NCBI GenBank assembly: GCA_907163375.1
Contig: CAJQUW010014406.1
Span: 248,001-312,000, forward strand
Direction of reading: 5' to 3'
Length of the DNA: 64,000 bases
DNA from: Prostheceraeus crozeri
Lineage: Eukaryota > Platyhelminthes > Polycladida > Euryleptidae
How positions within the stretch are numbered: the stretch's first letter is position 1; every line of letters starts with the position of its first letter. A program made the translations under genes and the position numbers. Shown one piece after another: positions 17,014 to 25,030 of this stretch. Under the pieces are notes generated by a model that saw only the letters and a program-made list of their open reading frames with translations, was not told the DNA's origin and did no database searches.

Positions 17014-17343
17014 CTAACTATTGCGACATAAGTGACACTCGAAATGAGCAATATCACAGTGGTTACATTGGCAAAGTTGAATGCAATTACGTATGAAACA
17101 GCGTTGACAAAAAGCATGCTTACATCTCTTGAAGATGCGCTTTTCATTTCCATCCTTTCGCTTACATACATCGCAACACATAGTTTCACCGTTACTGATG
17201 TCTATAGCAAGTCTTTTTGAAGATATGAATTTGCTAGCCTTTTCTAAATAATAGACGCATGTACAGAAGGAATATACTTCGAGAGTGAGCAGACATAGCT
17301 CGAAAACCAGTTGTGCCACAATCAAGTACCACTGCATTTTCAA
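17014..17343 (-). CDS. Membrane-anchored RING-like zinc-finger protein
   Basis: A 109-residue protein. An N-terminal hydrophobic segment (about residues 5-32) could span a membrane. Residues 56-106 have the Cys/His spacing of a RING finger: MCCDVC, then CKHAFCQRC, then CQCNHC and CHLC. RING proteins usually act as E3 ubiquitin ligases, so it may modify host defence or trafficking proteins; that is inference. It begins within a 4-base ATGA overlap with the upstream gene. Confidence 0.6.
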   Translation of the reverse strand: MKMQWYLIVAQLVFELCLLTLEVYSFCTCVYYLEKASKFISSKRLAIDISNGETMCCDVCKRKDGNEKRIFKRCKHAFCQRCFIRNCIQLCQCNHCDIAHFECHLCRNS

Positions 17344-17750
17344 TTCTTCTTTATGGAAAGTTGAATGTGAATATCTGAAATCGCTTCAATCACTAGACTG
17401 CTACCATGATGGTTAAATGCGTTAAGACGTTCAGCAATTTTTATCATATGCCTTTTAAAAAATTCTTGGGGGTGATCTACCACTTCCATTGAGTAAGAAG
17501 CAAAATGGAAAGATCGACTTTCCACCTCTTGCTTTCCAAAATGACTAAACTTAATTTTCGCAACTAATCGCGCCATGATAATGCTATCAGAGAATGTATT
17601 CATTAATTCTAGAAAAAGAGTGCTAGCATCATCGACCACTGCTTCGATGTCGGTCTCATCTTTATGAAATTTTATCACATAATCTTGAACAGCTCCTTTT
17701 AAACTTTGCCTATGAAAACGTAATGTTCCGCAGTCGTTTGAGAAAGACAT
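17340..17750 (-). CDS. Stand-alone relative of the polymerase N-terminal domain
   Basis: A 136-residue protein. It aligns by eye to residues about 140-235 of the element's own polymerase. It has the hydrophobic strand pattern (LVAKIKFSHF), an EVVD motif, a helix ending LNAFNH, and then SSLVIEAISDIHIQL; the polymerase has EVVD, VDKFNQ and SALIFDGVDSAIFKI at the same spacing. The FN..xS.L core is typical of this Polinton domain. It may be a duplicated accessory domain that binds DNA or the terminal protein, but the function is unknown. Confidence 0.55.
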   Translation of the reverse strand: MSFSNDCGTLRFHRQSLKGAVQDYVIKFHKDETDIEAVVDDASTLFLELMNTFSDSIIMARLVAKIKFSHFGKQEVESRSFHFASYSMEVVDHPQEFFKRHMIKIAERLNAFNHHGSSLVIEAISDIHIQLSIKKN

Positions 17751-17837
17751 GATCGCCCTTTATCTAACCCATCCATTGCATGAAAACAACAACTCTTCTC
17801 ATAGTAACATTTATTGAATAACGGTAACAAGCATGCA

Positions 17838-18368
17838 TTATAAATCAATGGTTTGAAAGAGATAAAATAGATACAGCTGATAACTATCATACAGCGAGCA
17901 ATGATAACCATACAGGACTTTGGCAGTGTTGAGGTAAGGAGGAAAGAAGCATTGGTTATGAACGTAGCTACTACAACGAACAGACAAAATAGGAACACAC
18001 AAATCCTTAAAACGTTTCGTGACTTCATGATAATGTTGATTCACTCTACTATCCCAAGGTGGGAGCAAAATATCATCAATGATTAGATTGGGAAATACTT
18101 TCCTCTCCTTACCAGGATTATTACAAAAGATGCGTATAACATTGAAAGCAGCTAACCATCGTTTAAAGTCAATAAGAAGAGCACTCTCACAAGAAAAGCC
18201 ATAGTCTTGCAAATATTTCAGATTAAGTCCATGAATGTGTTTTCTCGCCCATTGATCAACATTGGGATCGCAGTTGGCATGTTGATGATAGACACTAACA
18301 ATCTGATATGTCCAATTGTTCATAGCAATAGCACTGAGCTCCTGTACAGGTTCACCCTCACAATCCAT
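17838..18368 (-). CDS. Unknown protein, possible DxE exonuclease-like fold
   Basis: A 176-residue protein that begins MDCEGEPVQELSAIA. The D-x-E at the end of a first strand followed by QEL resembles the ExoI motif of DEDD-type nucleases, and HANCDPNVDQWARKHIHGL follows as in several Maverick-associated proteins. Later acidic residues are present (FPNLIIDDILL) but I cannot assign the rest of a catalytic set. A hydrophobic open frame on the same strand (17,699-18,028) overlaps its end and is probably a shadow. Nuclease function is a tentative inference. Confidence 0.45.
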   Translation of the reverse strand: MDCEGEPVQELSAIAMNNWTYQIVSVYHQHANCDPNVDQWARKHIHGLNLKYLQDYGFSCESALLIDFKRWLAAFNVIRIFCNNPGKERKVFPNLIIDDILLPPWDSRVNQHYHEVTKRFKDLCVPILSVRCSSYVHNQCFFPPYLNTAKVLYGYHCSLYDSYQLYLFYLFQTIDL

Positions 18369-18420
18369 AAAAATGATGATAGAAGCCTAAAACGGAAATT
18401 TACACATCTAAGGAAACGTT

Positions 18421-18669
18421 CTATAACATATTACAAAATGAAGAATTACATCGATGCTTTTCACGACAAAATACACAAATGATATGATGGCAACGAAGAA
18501 GTAAAATGTATCTAATAAGACCACGTCTACGACACTCAAAGCACATAAGCGAATTGTCATAGGGTAGAGTTAGGAAAGGACTAGCAATTCTCCTTCTTTG
18601 ATTTGCGTTTTGATGTAGCATTCTTCTCCGACTTGCGCTTCGTACCACTGCTGTTAAGGATTTGATCAA
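18421..18669 (-). CDS. Small RING-like Cys/His protein
   Basis: An 82-residue frame with an Arg-rich N-terminal half and a C-terminal CFEC...RCHHIICVFC...HRCNSSFC pattern resembling a compact RING or viral zinc finger. It overlaps the 3' end of the 18,581-18,982 gene by about 90 bp in another frame. Later ATGs, for example at 18,624, would reduce the overlap. It would be the second RING-like gene within 1.5 kb. Confidence 0.45.
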   Translation of the reverse strand: MIKSLTAVVRSASRRRMLHQNANQRRRIASPFLTLPYDNSLMCFECRRRGLIRYILLLRCHHIICVFCREKHRCNSSFCNML

Positions 18670-18982
18670 TTATGTCGTCCACGTTGGGTGGTTTCGGAAT
18701 ATAAAGGATGGATTCCATATGCATGGAGAGAGAGGCTATTTTATTATCCTTGTGTCGACCATAATATAGCCCATTCACTTTGAAAAGGATATCCCAAGTA
18801 CCTTCTCCAAGCTCATCACATCTGATGGGTATTGAATGATCTCCATCCTTCTTATAGTAAGTACACCAATGTGACACCGGTAGGCAAATGTGATTACCAT
18901 CCCAAATCTTTCTATAGGGAGTATCCTTGTCATCTCTCGCCTTCCACTCTTGAGCAAGAGGAGTAGGAATGTCCATGTACAT
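18581..18982 (-). CDS. Unknown Polinton protein next to the LINE insertion
   Basis: A 133-residue frame. The first 95 residues are a compact domain (WDGNHICLPVSHWCTYY, GTWDILFKVNGLYYG, SILYIPKPPNVDDII) and the last 25 a basic tail (KRKSEKNATSKRKSK). It begins immediately beside the left edge of the LINE, so the gene may originally have extended further on that side. Family not recognised. Confidence 0.45.
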   Translation of the reverse strand: MYMDIPTPLAQEWKARDDKDTPYRKIWDGNHICLPVSHWCTYYKKDGDHSIPIRCDELGEGTWDILFKVNGLYYGRHKDNKIASLSMHMESILYIPKPPNVDDIIDQILNSSGTKRKSEKNATSKRKSKKENC

Positions 18983-19302
18983 ACATTGTCATCGAGTGTG
19001 GTTTGGTCTGATACCTGTCTCTCGTGAAAATCTATGAAATTTGCCTTTTTTGTGATTCCTACGCGTCGGATTTAGTTGATCTTTACATCATTTTTCTCCT
19101 CGTGTCATCGTGCGTCGAGTGGTTATCCTCGTTTATCCCGTCCTCGCTTCGTTCTCTCATCCGACGGTGCTATCCTGTTTTGTGATCCGAGTCTTGTTCA
19201 CTTGCTGTGTTGCTGCCTGTTTGCGATCACGCGATTTCAAGGTCGTCAAGTGGTCATTCAGGCATATAGGTTGCAATCTTAGCATAGTATTGGCACGGAA
19301 TC

Positions 19303-19385
19303 TGGCACGTGTTTGGTTGGTGTAACGGTTGAGGGCTGGATTGGCGATATTTTTGTGCATTGGTTCGAATCCCGGTCATTTCAAA
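19303..19385 (+). promoter_or_regulatory. tRNA-like A-box/B-box pair in the LINE leader
   Basis: TGGTGTAACGGTT resembles a tRNA A box (D-arm) and GGTTCGAATCC (from about 19,363) is a perfect tRNA B box (T-arm). They are about 45 bp apart, as in tRNA genes and tRNA-derived SINEs. The stems around the B box pair poorly, so it is tRNA-like rather than a tRNA gene. It could be an internal pol III promoter or a captured SINE head. Confidence 0.5.
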
Positions 19386-19426
19386 TTTTGTCTGATCCTT
19401 TTATTATTTTGATAATTCTTCTGATC

Positions 19427-20191
19427 ATGAATAATAAAGACAAAACTCCAAAGGCCCGTGCGCTGCGATCAAATTCTACATCAGCAAATTCTTCTGATGA
19501 AGTTTCTATGTCGAGAATTGAGCAATTGATTACTCAGAAAATAAACGATGCAGTCACACAATTGGAAAACAAGATATGCTCAAAACTAGACAGACTTCTC
19601 AATAAGATAGATGTAATTGAGGGCAAATTGGAAAATGTTCAAGTAGAGCAACTTCGACTTTCTATTGAGCTGGATAAGGTGAAAGAGATCATCGTTGACC
19701 AACAACGCCTAATTGAACGCACGGAATCTGCAAAACGATTACCTTTTCTTATGGTATCCGGTGTCTCAGAATCAGAAATAAGAATTGATGGGCAGTCGTT
19801 ATCCACTGACTTAGAGAAGATAAGTTATTTGTGTACAGCTGCTTGTAACTCAAAAATTAACATTCAGTCCTGTGTAAGAGTTGGTAATTCTTCCATTTAT
19901 GGTCCACGACTACTGAAAATTGGATTTTTCAATATAAACGACAGACATGAAGTACTTCGATCGCAATCCAAGTTACGAAGAAATTTTGAATTTATTACGG
20001 ATTTTGGACGAGTATTTATTAATCCAGATGCAAGTCCTCTTACTCGTAAGGAAGACAAACGTTTACGACAAGCTATGAATCAGATCCGAGAATCAGCCGA
20101 TAAAAGTGACAAAGTGTATATAAAACGTGGTCAGTTATTCAAAAATAGCGAAGTCATCGACCGGTTTGACATACGAAATCAATTGTTTTGA
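19427..20191 (+). CDS. LINE ORF1 protein (coiled coil plus RNA-binding domain)
   Basis: 254 residues from the ATG at 19,427. A Ser-rich N-terminus is followed by a coiled coil (about residues 25-105, with regular Leu/Ile/Val heptads such as LENKICSKLDRLLNKIDVIEGK). Then comes an RRM-like or C-terminal domain (RLPFLMVSGVSES... ACNSKINIQSCVRVG... PRLLKIGFFN... FINPDASPLTRKEDKRLR). This is the usual layout of nucleic-acid-chaperone ORF1p in CR1/L2-type LINEs. The frame is open 114 bp upstream, but the ATG before MNNKDKTPKARAL fits best. It ends 9 bp before the first ORF2 codon considered here. Confidence 0.8.
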   Translation: MNNKDKTPKARALRSNSTSANSSDEVSMSRIEQLITQKINDAVTQLENKICSKLDRLLNKIDVIEGKLENVQVEQLRLSIELDKVKEIIVDQQRLIERTESAKRLPFLMVSGVSESEIRIDGQSLSTDLEKISYLCTAACNSKINIQSCVRVGNSSIYGPRLLKIGFFNINDRHEVLRSQSKLRRNFEFITDFGRVFINPDASPLTRKEDKRLRQAMNQIRESADKSDKVYIKRGQLFKNSEVIDRFDIRNQLF

Positions 20192-20200
20192 CTCCCAAGC

Positions 20201-23185
20201 TTGGACTTTTCTTCAGTGAGTTCGCTCCTGTATTCGTATTCTCGGTTTTTGGTATCATTCTACGCTAACTCTGTATCTTCATTATCTCCTTATTTTTCCA
20301 ATTTGATTTACGATTTATCCCTACGGCAGTTTCCCAGTCCTCCATGTGACTACAATCATACAGTAGACTCTGATAATAAAATGCTATGTTTTTATGCAAA
20401 CGCAAGATCTCTGGTTAATAAAGTCGATACATTACGTATGTATGCTGCTGAAGTCGATCCCACGTTAATTTTCATTACCGAGACATGGGCCCATGATGAA
20501 TTGCCAGATGCCTACTTTTCCATTCCTAATTATACTCTGTACAGATGTGATCGAGCTGGACGTAGAGGAGGTGGAGTTATGATATACGTGAAATGTGACG
20601 TCTTATCCTCGTATATCATTCGTACAGTCGACAAAGCTTATGACGCGATTTCCATATTCATCATAAACGATGAAAACGAGAAAATTGGATTTTCATGTGT
20701 ATATAGACCCCCAAATGTTGATATAAATGATGATTCATTGTATCATTTTTTGAATAACTCTTTTGAAGATGATTATGCCAACTACTGTATTGTTGGAGAT
20801 TTCAACTATCCCGAAATAGATTGGTGTTCTTCAAGTATAATAAGTGTAATTGACAATCCCCTTGTCGAATGGTATTTCTCGAACTACCTAATTCAGAACG
20901 TTTGCAATTCTACACGACGCCAGTCTGACAGTTTACTGGACTTAATATTTACAACAAACGGTCTAGTCGCTGAAAATGTTCAAGTCATGGATACTTTTGA
21001 TAAATCCGATCATTCAATAATTCAATGGGAATTGGAATTATTACCTTATAAACCACCAACAAATGCAAGTAGAAAAATGTATCTATATTCCAAAGCTAAA
21101 TGGAAGCAACTTCGGAAATTGATCAATGATTTTGACTGGAGTTATCTTGATAATGTACAAAATGTAAATGATATTTGGATATTCTTTTTAGAGTCTTTCA
21201 AACATATGATCGAGTCCTGTATTCCAAGTAAAAGTAAAACTATTTGGTCTCCGAAATGCTGTAGCTATGTGAGGACGGCGCTTCGTCGACGTAGACGGTG
21301 TTGTGTTAATGCAAAACTAAATCCTTCATTATTGAACTCCATTAAATTACAGGTAGCAGAAGAAAATTTAATTGAAAAAAAGAAAAAGGCAGTTTATGAG
21401 CATGAAAAGAAAGTTGCATTACAATACGCATCAAACAAACAATCTTTTTGGAAATACGTAAATTCAAAATTAAAGAAAAATCACATTGCCAATACGTTTA
21501 AAGGACCGAATGATGAAGCGATTTATCATGGAAATGACATTTCTGAAAGCTTTAATGATTATTTTTCAACTGCATTTTCAAATCTTGGTGTTTCTGGTAC
21601 TGATTATCACAGTATTGCTGTCAACCAAACATATGATTCAATGATTCTCCCATGTTTCTCACCCGAAAATGTTTTCAAAGTTTTGAATACTTTGCCAAAC
21701 TCTGGGACAGTTGACATTGACAATTTATCTTATGTTATCTTAAAAAAAGTCGCATTTTTCCTTTCACCGATATTATCCAAATTATTCAATCTTTCATTTC
21801 AAACTGCAACGATACCTGATGGGTGGAGACTTGTCATGATAACACCAATTCACAAATCAGGAGCAAAGAATGTTATTTCAAATTATCGACCTGTAGCAAT
21901 ATCAAGTGTTGTTTGTCGAGTTATGGAGAGAATCGTCAGAGAATCGATCGTAACTTATTGCTTAGATAATGAAATTATCCACTCTTCTCAACACGGTTTT
22001 TTACCAGGAAAGTCCACAGAAACAGCTGGTTTGAGTTTCTTTGACTTTTTGTGCAGAAATGCAGACCTAAGTTATAACATTGATGTGCTATTCCTCGACT
22101 ACAAAAAAGCGTTTGAAAGTGTTCCTCATGACCGCCTCGTATCTAAAATGGTTAAGTATGGTTTCGATGACGTACTATTAAAATGGATCAGAAATTATTT
22201 TAACGACAGAAAACAAATGGTTATTTATAACGGCCATCGATCATCTCTGAGGCATATCCGAAGTGGTGTTATTCAGGGGTCTGTTCTCGGCCCGATCCTA
22301 TTCGACATCTATATGAATGATTTCGAAGTCGATTTTGAATATAGTTTTGTTGTGAAATATGCCGATGATATAAAGCTACTCGTAGCTAATGTTTGGTCTG
22401 AACGAGGTGCTGATAATGATTATGAAGACAGACTTCAATTAGATGTTCAGAAATTACAAATTTGGAACGACACCAACGGAATGACTTTGAATTTGGAAAA
22501 ATGTCGGATGATGCACATTGGAGCCAACAACACACGTATTCCAGTGCATGTGTGTGGTATTCCTATTCCCATCACCAATTCATACAAAGATTTGGGCATT
22601 ATAATCACCGATCAATTATCTTTTGATGAACATATTAACGGTATGGTAAACAAAGCACGTCAAAGACTTGGCCTCATACGAAGAACATTTTGTCATTGTG
22701 AACAGCAAATCTCAATAACATTATATAAGACACACGTACGTTCAGTTTTAGAATATGGGAGTCTGATATGGCATCCTTACAAAGTGAAAAACATTAATAA
22801 AATTGAAGGTGTTCAAAGAAGGATGACAGGATCTTTCCAGAATCTTCGTCACTTACCATATCGTGAAAGACTCAAAGAATTGAATCTGCTATCATTGAGT
22901 ACTCGTCGTATAAGGTATCAACTGATATTTCTCTATAAGATGTTTCATGGTCGGATCAATGTTGATTTTCGCGAATTGTTTCATGTAGTAACCGATTTTA
23001 GAACTAGAGGTAATCATCTTCGAATACAGCCGAAAAACAGCAGACATGACTATCGTCGACATTTTTTTACATCGAGCATTGCTAAGTATTGGAACATGTT
23101 ATCCGACGATGAAATTAATAATAACTCATTATCTCAATTTAAATCAACATTGCAAAGTCTATTTCTGAGACTTGATATGTGGTAA
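20201..23185 (+). CDS. LINE ORF2: AP-type endonuclease and reverse transcriptase
   Basis: The frame is open for 994 codons. The first ATG is at 20,381, so either ORF2 starts there (934 residues) or translation restarts at a non-ATG codon just past ORF1. The endonuclease shows YANARSLVNKVD, ITETWA, RRGGGVMIYV, YRPPN, VGDFNYPEIDW and SDHSI. The reverse transcriptase shows ITPIHKSGAKN, NYRPVAISS, QHGFLPGKST, FLDYKKAFESVPHDRL, GVIQGSVLGPILF and YADDIKLL. A C-terminal segment with YKDLGIII and RSVLEYGSLIWHPY follows, as in CR1/L2/Jockey-type elements. No RNase H is seen. No internal stop is visible, so it may encode active enzyme. Confidence 0.9.
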   Translation: MDFSSVSSLLYSYSRFLVSFYANSVSSLSPYFSNLIYDLSLRQFPSPPCDYNHTVDSDNKMLCFYANARSLVNKVDTLRMYAAEVDPTLIFITETWAHDELPDAYFSIPNYTLYRCDRAGRRGGGVMIYVKCDVLSSYIIRTVDKAYDAISIFIINDENEKIGFSCVYRPPNVDINDDSLYHFLNNSFEDDYANYCIVGDFNYPEIDWCSSSIISVIDNPLVEWYFSNYLIQNVCNSTRRQSDSLLDLIFTTNGLVAENVQVMDTFDKSDHSIIQWELELLPYKPPTNASRKMYLYSKAKWKQLRKLINDFDWSYLDNVQNVNDIWIFFLESFKHMIESCIPSKSKTIWSPKCCSYVRTALRRRRRCCVNAKLNPSLLNSIKLQVAEENLIEKKKKAVYEHEKKVALQYASNKQSFWKYVNSKLKKNHIANTFKGPNDEAIYHGNDISESFNDYFSTAFSNLGVSGTDYHSIAVNQTYDSMILPCFSPENVFKVLNTLPNSGTVDIDNLSYVILKKVAFFLSPILSKLFNLSFQTATIPDGWRLVMITPIHKSGAKNVISNYRPVAISSVVCRVMERIVRESIVTYCLDNEIIHSSQHGFLPGKSTETAGLSFFDFLCRNADLSYNIDVLFLDYKKAFESVPHDRLVSKMVKYGFDDVLLKWIRNYFNDRKQMVIYNGHRSSLRHIRSGVIQGSVLGPILFDIYMNDFEVDFEYSFVVKYADDIKLLVANVWSERGADNDYEDRLQLDVQKLQIWNDTNGMTLNLEKCRMMHIGANNTRIPVHVCGIPIPITNSYKDLGIIITDQLSFDEHINGMVNKARQRLGLIRRTFCHCEQQISITLYKTHVRSVLEYGSLIWHPYKVKNINKIEGVQRRMTGSFQNLRHLPYRERLKELNLLSLSTRRIRYQLIFLYKMFHGRINVDFRELFHVVTDFRTRGNHLRIQPKNSRHDYRRHFFTSSIAKYWNMLSDDEINNNSLSQFKSTLQSLFLRLDMW

Positions 23186-23282
23186 TCATGTTTTTTCTCA
23201 CATCTCGATCTTGTATACCGCATGTATTTTCCAATGACTGTTCAATGCCATTCAACAGGGTTGTGTATTTCTTTGCAATACA

Positions 23283-23283
<1 letters not shown>

Positions 23284-23312
<29 letters not shown>
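23284..23312 (+). repeat. (TTA)n tail of the LINE
   Basis: About nine ATT/TTA units directly after the short LINE 3' UTR, marking the 3' junction with Polinton sequence. Confidence 0.85.
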
Positions 23313-23314
<2 letters not shown>

Positions 23315-23692
23315 TTAATGTCACGTACTCCTCAATAATATCAAGTTGGTGGCGAATGTACGGACTCACGGGGATCAGTATGTAGTCCCCATACTGATTG
23401 TGCATTATCTTGACATCCGTGGAAGGGAGCATTCCCGTTTGGAGTACTACGCTATGATCGTCATAACGCAAGACTTGTTTAAATTTACGCTGTAGCGGTG
23501 TAGGATTATGTACCTTGGTTGTTTCTTCCACTGGCCTCAGTTGTAGATGATCTGACCGTAGCGAACCTTGTAACGTTTGACCGCCATTTTGTCCTACTAG
23601 TGCAGCAGATGGAGTAGATGCCTGAAAATGAAAAAAGATTGTATTAAGTTTACGTTCAAGGGAGGAGAGGGAGGGAAGTAGCGACTTACCAT
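23313..23692 (-). pseudogene. Polinton gene interrupted by the LINE
   Basis: A minus-strand coding region beginning near 23,692 runs leftward into the LINE tail. The visible part encodes a hydrophilic stretch (HNPTPLQRKFKQVLRY, then STDVKIMHNQYGDYILIPVSPYIR). It has a CCAAT/TATA promoter and a leader similar to that of the polymerase gene, with a donor-like site right after the first ATG. Family not recognised. The neighbouring gene at 18,581-18,982 may have been part of, or next to, the same locus before the insertion. Confidence 0.5.
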
Positions 23693-23830
23693 TTTAGTTG
23701 GATAATAGAATAGGGAACTAGGGAGAGAGAAAATGTGCGTCCGTCACTCGTGTGATTCAACGATGGAATGATTCTCACTGTGGAAGGCTCGCTATTTATA
23801 AAGAAATGCTTGATTCTCATTGGATGATGA
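23690..23830 (-). promoter_or_regulatory. Right-end inward promoter and leader, like the polymerase promoter
   Basis: Read on the minus strand: two CCAATGA boxes, TTTATAAATA (23,793-23,803), and about 43 bp later GAATCACACGAGTGACGGAC, a pyrimidine stretch and ATGgtaag (ATG at 23,692-23,690). Order, spacing and the 20-nt leader motif match the polymerase promoter at 3,205-3,345. Confidence 0.65.
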
Positions 23831-23844
23831 TCCTCATTGGACAA

Positions 23845-24660
23845 TAACATCAAGCTGATTCCAAATCTGGCCTCCGTTTTCCAATCCGATGCTTCGTTTT
23901 GAAGCTACAGCCCAAAACGTCCCAAATTCTAACTCTGTCGTTTTTCGCCAATGTCCCAAAATCTTAAATGGCGTCTCACATCTAAACGAAGACAGATAGG
24001 AACAAGCCGATTCTTTCACTGAATTTGTCTCACTCTTAGCTTTCAAACGAGTAGCTGTAAGACAAAACCCGTCCACTAGAACCAAAGTTAGAAGATTGCT
24101 GTCGGGGGGGGGGGTCAGTGAAATTTGATGAAAAATGTTTTGGTGACGGTCCCAGGTCGAAATTCCACACTTTGGAAAATTTTCAATATTTTACCCATAC
24201 AAAGTCACTCTGACACTTAGGATTTTTTCAGGTAAGCGAGCTCCGACCTAAAATCTTGTAACCGCTCTAACTTTTGAACGAAGACAGATAGGAACAAGCC
24301 GATTCTTTCACTGAATTTGTCTCACTCTTAGCTTTCAAACGAGCTATCGCACGACAAAATCCGTCCACTGGAAGCAAGCTGTCCAGAGGGGGGGGGACGT
24401 CAGCCGAAAACTTTTTCTCTCCGATTGACTTGAAACTCACCCTACCGATGCAGAATTTCACGCTGAATCCGAATCTGACCTCCGTTTTCTCATCCGATGC
24501 TTCGTTTGGACGCTACACACCAAAACGTCCCAAATTCTAACTCTGTCGTTTTTCGAAAAATGTTGAAAATTTTTTCTCACCGATTGACTTGAAACTCACC
24601 CTACCGATGCAGAATTTCACGCTGAATACGAATCCGACCTCCGTTTTCTCATCCGACCAC
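23845..24660. repeat. Block of duplicated units next to the Polinton's right end
   Basis: Two units recur. One, with CGAAGACAGATAGGAACAAG, is at about 23,985-24,078 and 24,276-24,370. The other, with CTCCGTTTTC, CATCCGATGCTTCG and CCCAAATTCTAACTCTGTCG, is at about 23,855-23,947 and 24,465-24,557. A third (CTTGAAACTCACCCTACCGA) is at 24,421 and 24,580. Runs of G follow two of the units. No gene is visible; minus-strand open frames here simply follow the repeats. Confidence 0.75.
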
Positions 24661-24744
24661 TCCTTCCACTCGAAACAACCCATTTTACAACCCAACATTC
24701 AGCAGATTGCACCAAAAACATCACACACTATAGCCTCAAGACTA

Positions 24745-25030
24745 ATCCTGGCGGTCGCCCACGTCAACCTAGACGGTCGCCCACGTCAACCAGGCGGTCG
24801 GACCAACTCACCCGAGTCTCACACTCTGTCGTTGCAGAGGGGGGGGGGACGTCAGCGAACATGTTGTGAACGTGGACCCACCTGGCCGGCACACCACGAC
24901 AGACCACAACCTCTGTCGTTCCAGAGGGGGGGGGACTCAGACACGAAGCACCACGGCGGCCGACCACGACACTCTGCCGTGCCAGAGGGGGGGGGGACTC
25001 AGCGATGGCGGCCATCTTGCGCGGTCCAGA
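24745..25030. repeat. GC-rich array of G-run modules
   Basis: Three modules of the form CTCTGYCGTT.CAGAG(9-10 G)ACKYCAG at about 24,826, 24,911 and 24,970, with related G runs at 24,104 and 24,391. The copies of GGTCGCCCACGTCAACC at 24,754 and 24,774 are a short tandem repeat. Much more GC-rich than its surroundings. Confidence 0.7.

Larger units (their letters stand above)
18995..23312 (+). mobile_element. Near-complete CR1/L2-like LINE inserted in the Polinton
   Basis: A 4.3-kb non-LTR retrotransposon in sense orientation: a GC-richer 5' leader of about 430 bp, ORF1 (19,427-20,191), ORF2 with endonuclease and reverse transcriptase (to 23,185), a short 3' UTR of about 100 bp and a (TTA)n tail. 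Both ORFs are open, so insertion is probably recent and younger than the Polinton. The left edge is approximate and no long target-site duplication is obvious. Minus-strand Polinton coding sequence lies on both sides. Confidence 0.85.
1..23830. mobile_element. Polinton/Maverick (adintovirus-like) element with a nested LINE
   Basis: The gene set is diagnostic: protein-primed DNA polymerase B, retroviral-type integrase with chromodomain, FtsK/HerA ATPase, adenain-like protease and jelly-roll capsid protein lie together in about 19 kb once the LINE at about 18,995-23,312 is set aside. Most frames are long and open, so the copy looks young and near-whole, with one clear break (the LINE insertion). 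Plus-strand genes lie at 0.9-7.3 and 10.5-11.7 kb, and minus-strand genes fill most of the rest. Neither terminal inverted repeat nor the 6-bp target duplication could be located. The left limit is therefore set at the window edge and the right limit just outside the last promoter. The repeat block at 23.85-25.03 kb could be part of the right end. Confidence 0.85.

Noticed and set aside
17699-18028. Hydrophobic 109-codon minus-strand frame with two membrane-like stretches
   Set aside because: It overlaps the ends of two better-supported genes in another frame, and its hydrophobicity is of the kind often produced by shifted frames in AT-rich DNA. It could still be overprinted, but I cannot support it.
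23834-24461. Two minus-strand frames with a shared stretch KAKSETNSVKESACSYLSSF
   Set aside because: The similarity is due to the DNA repeat at 23,985 and 24,276, and no gene structure is visible.
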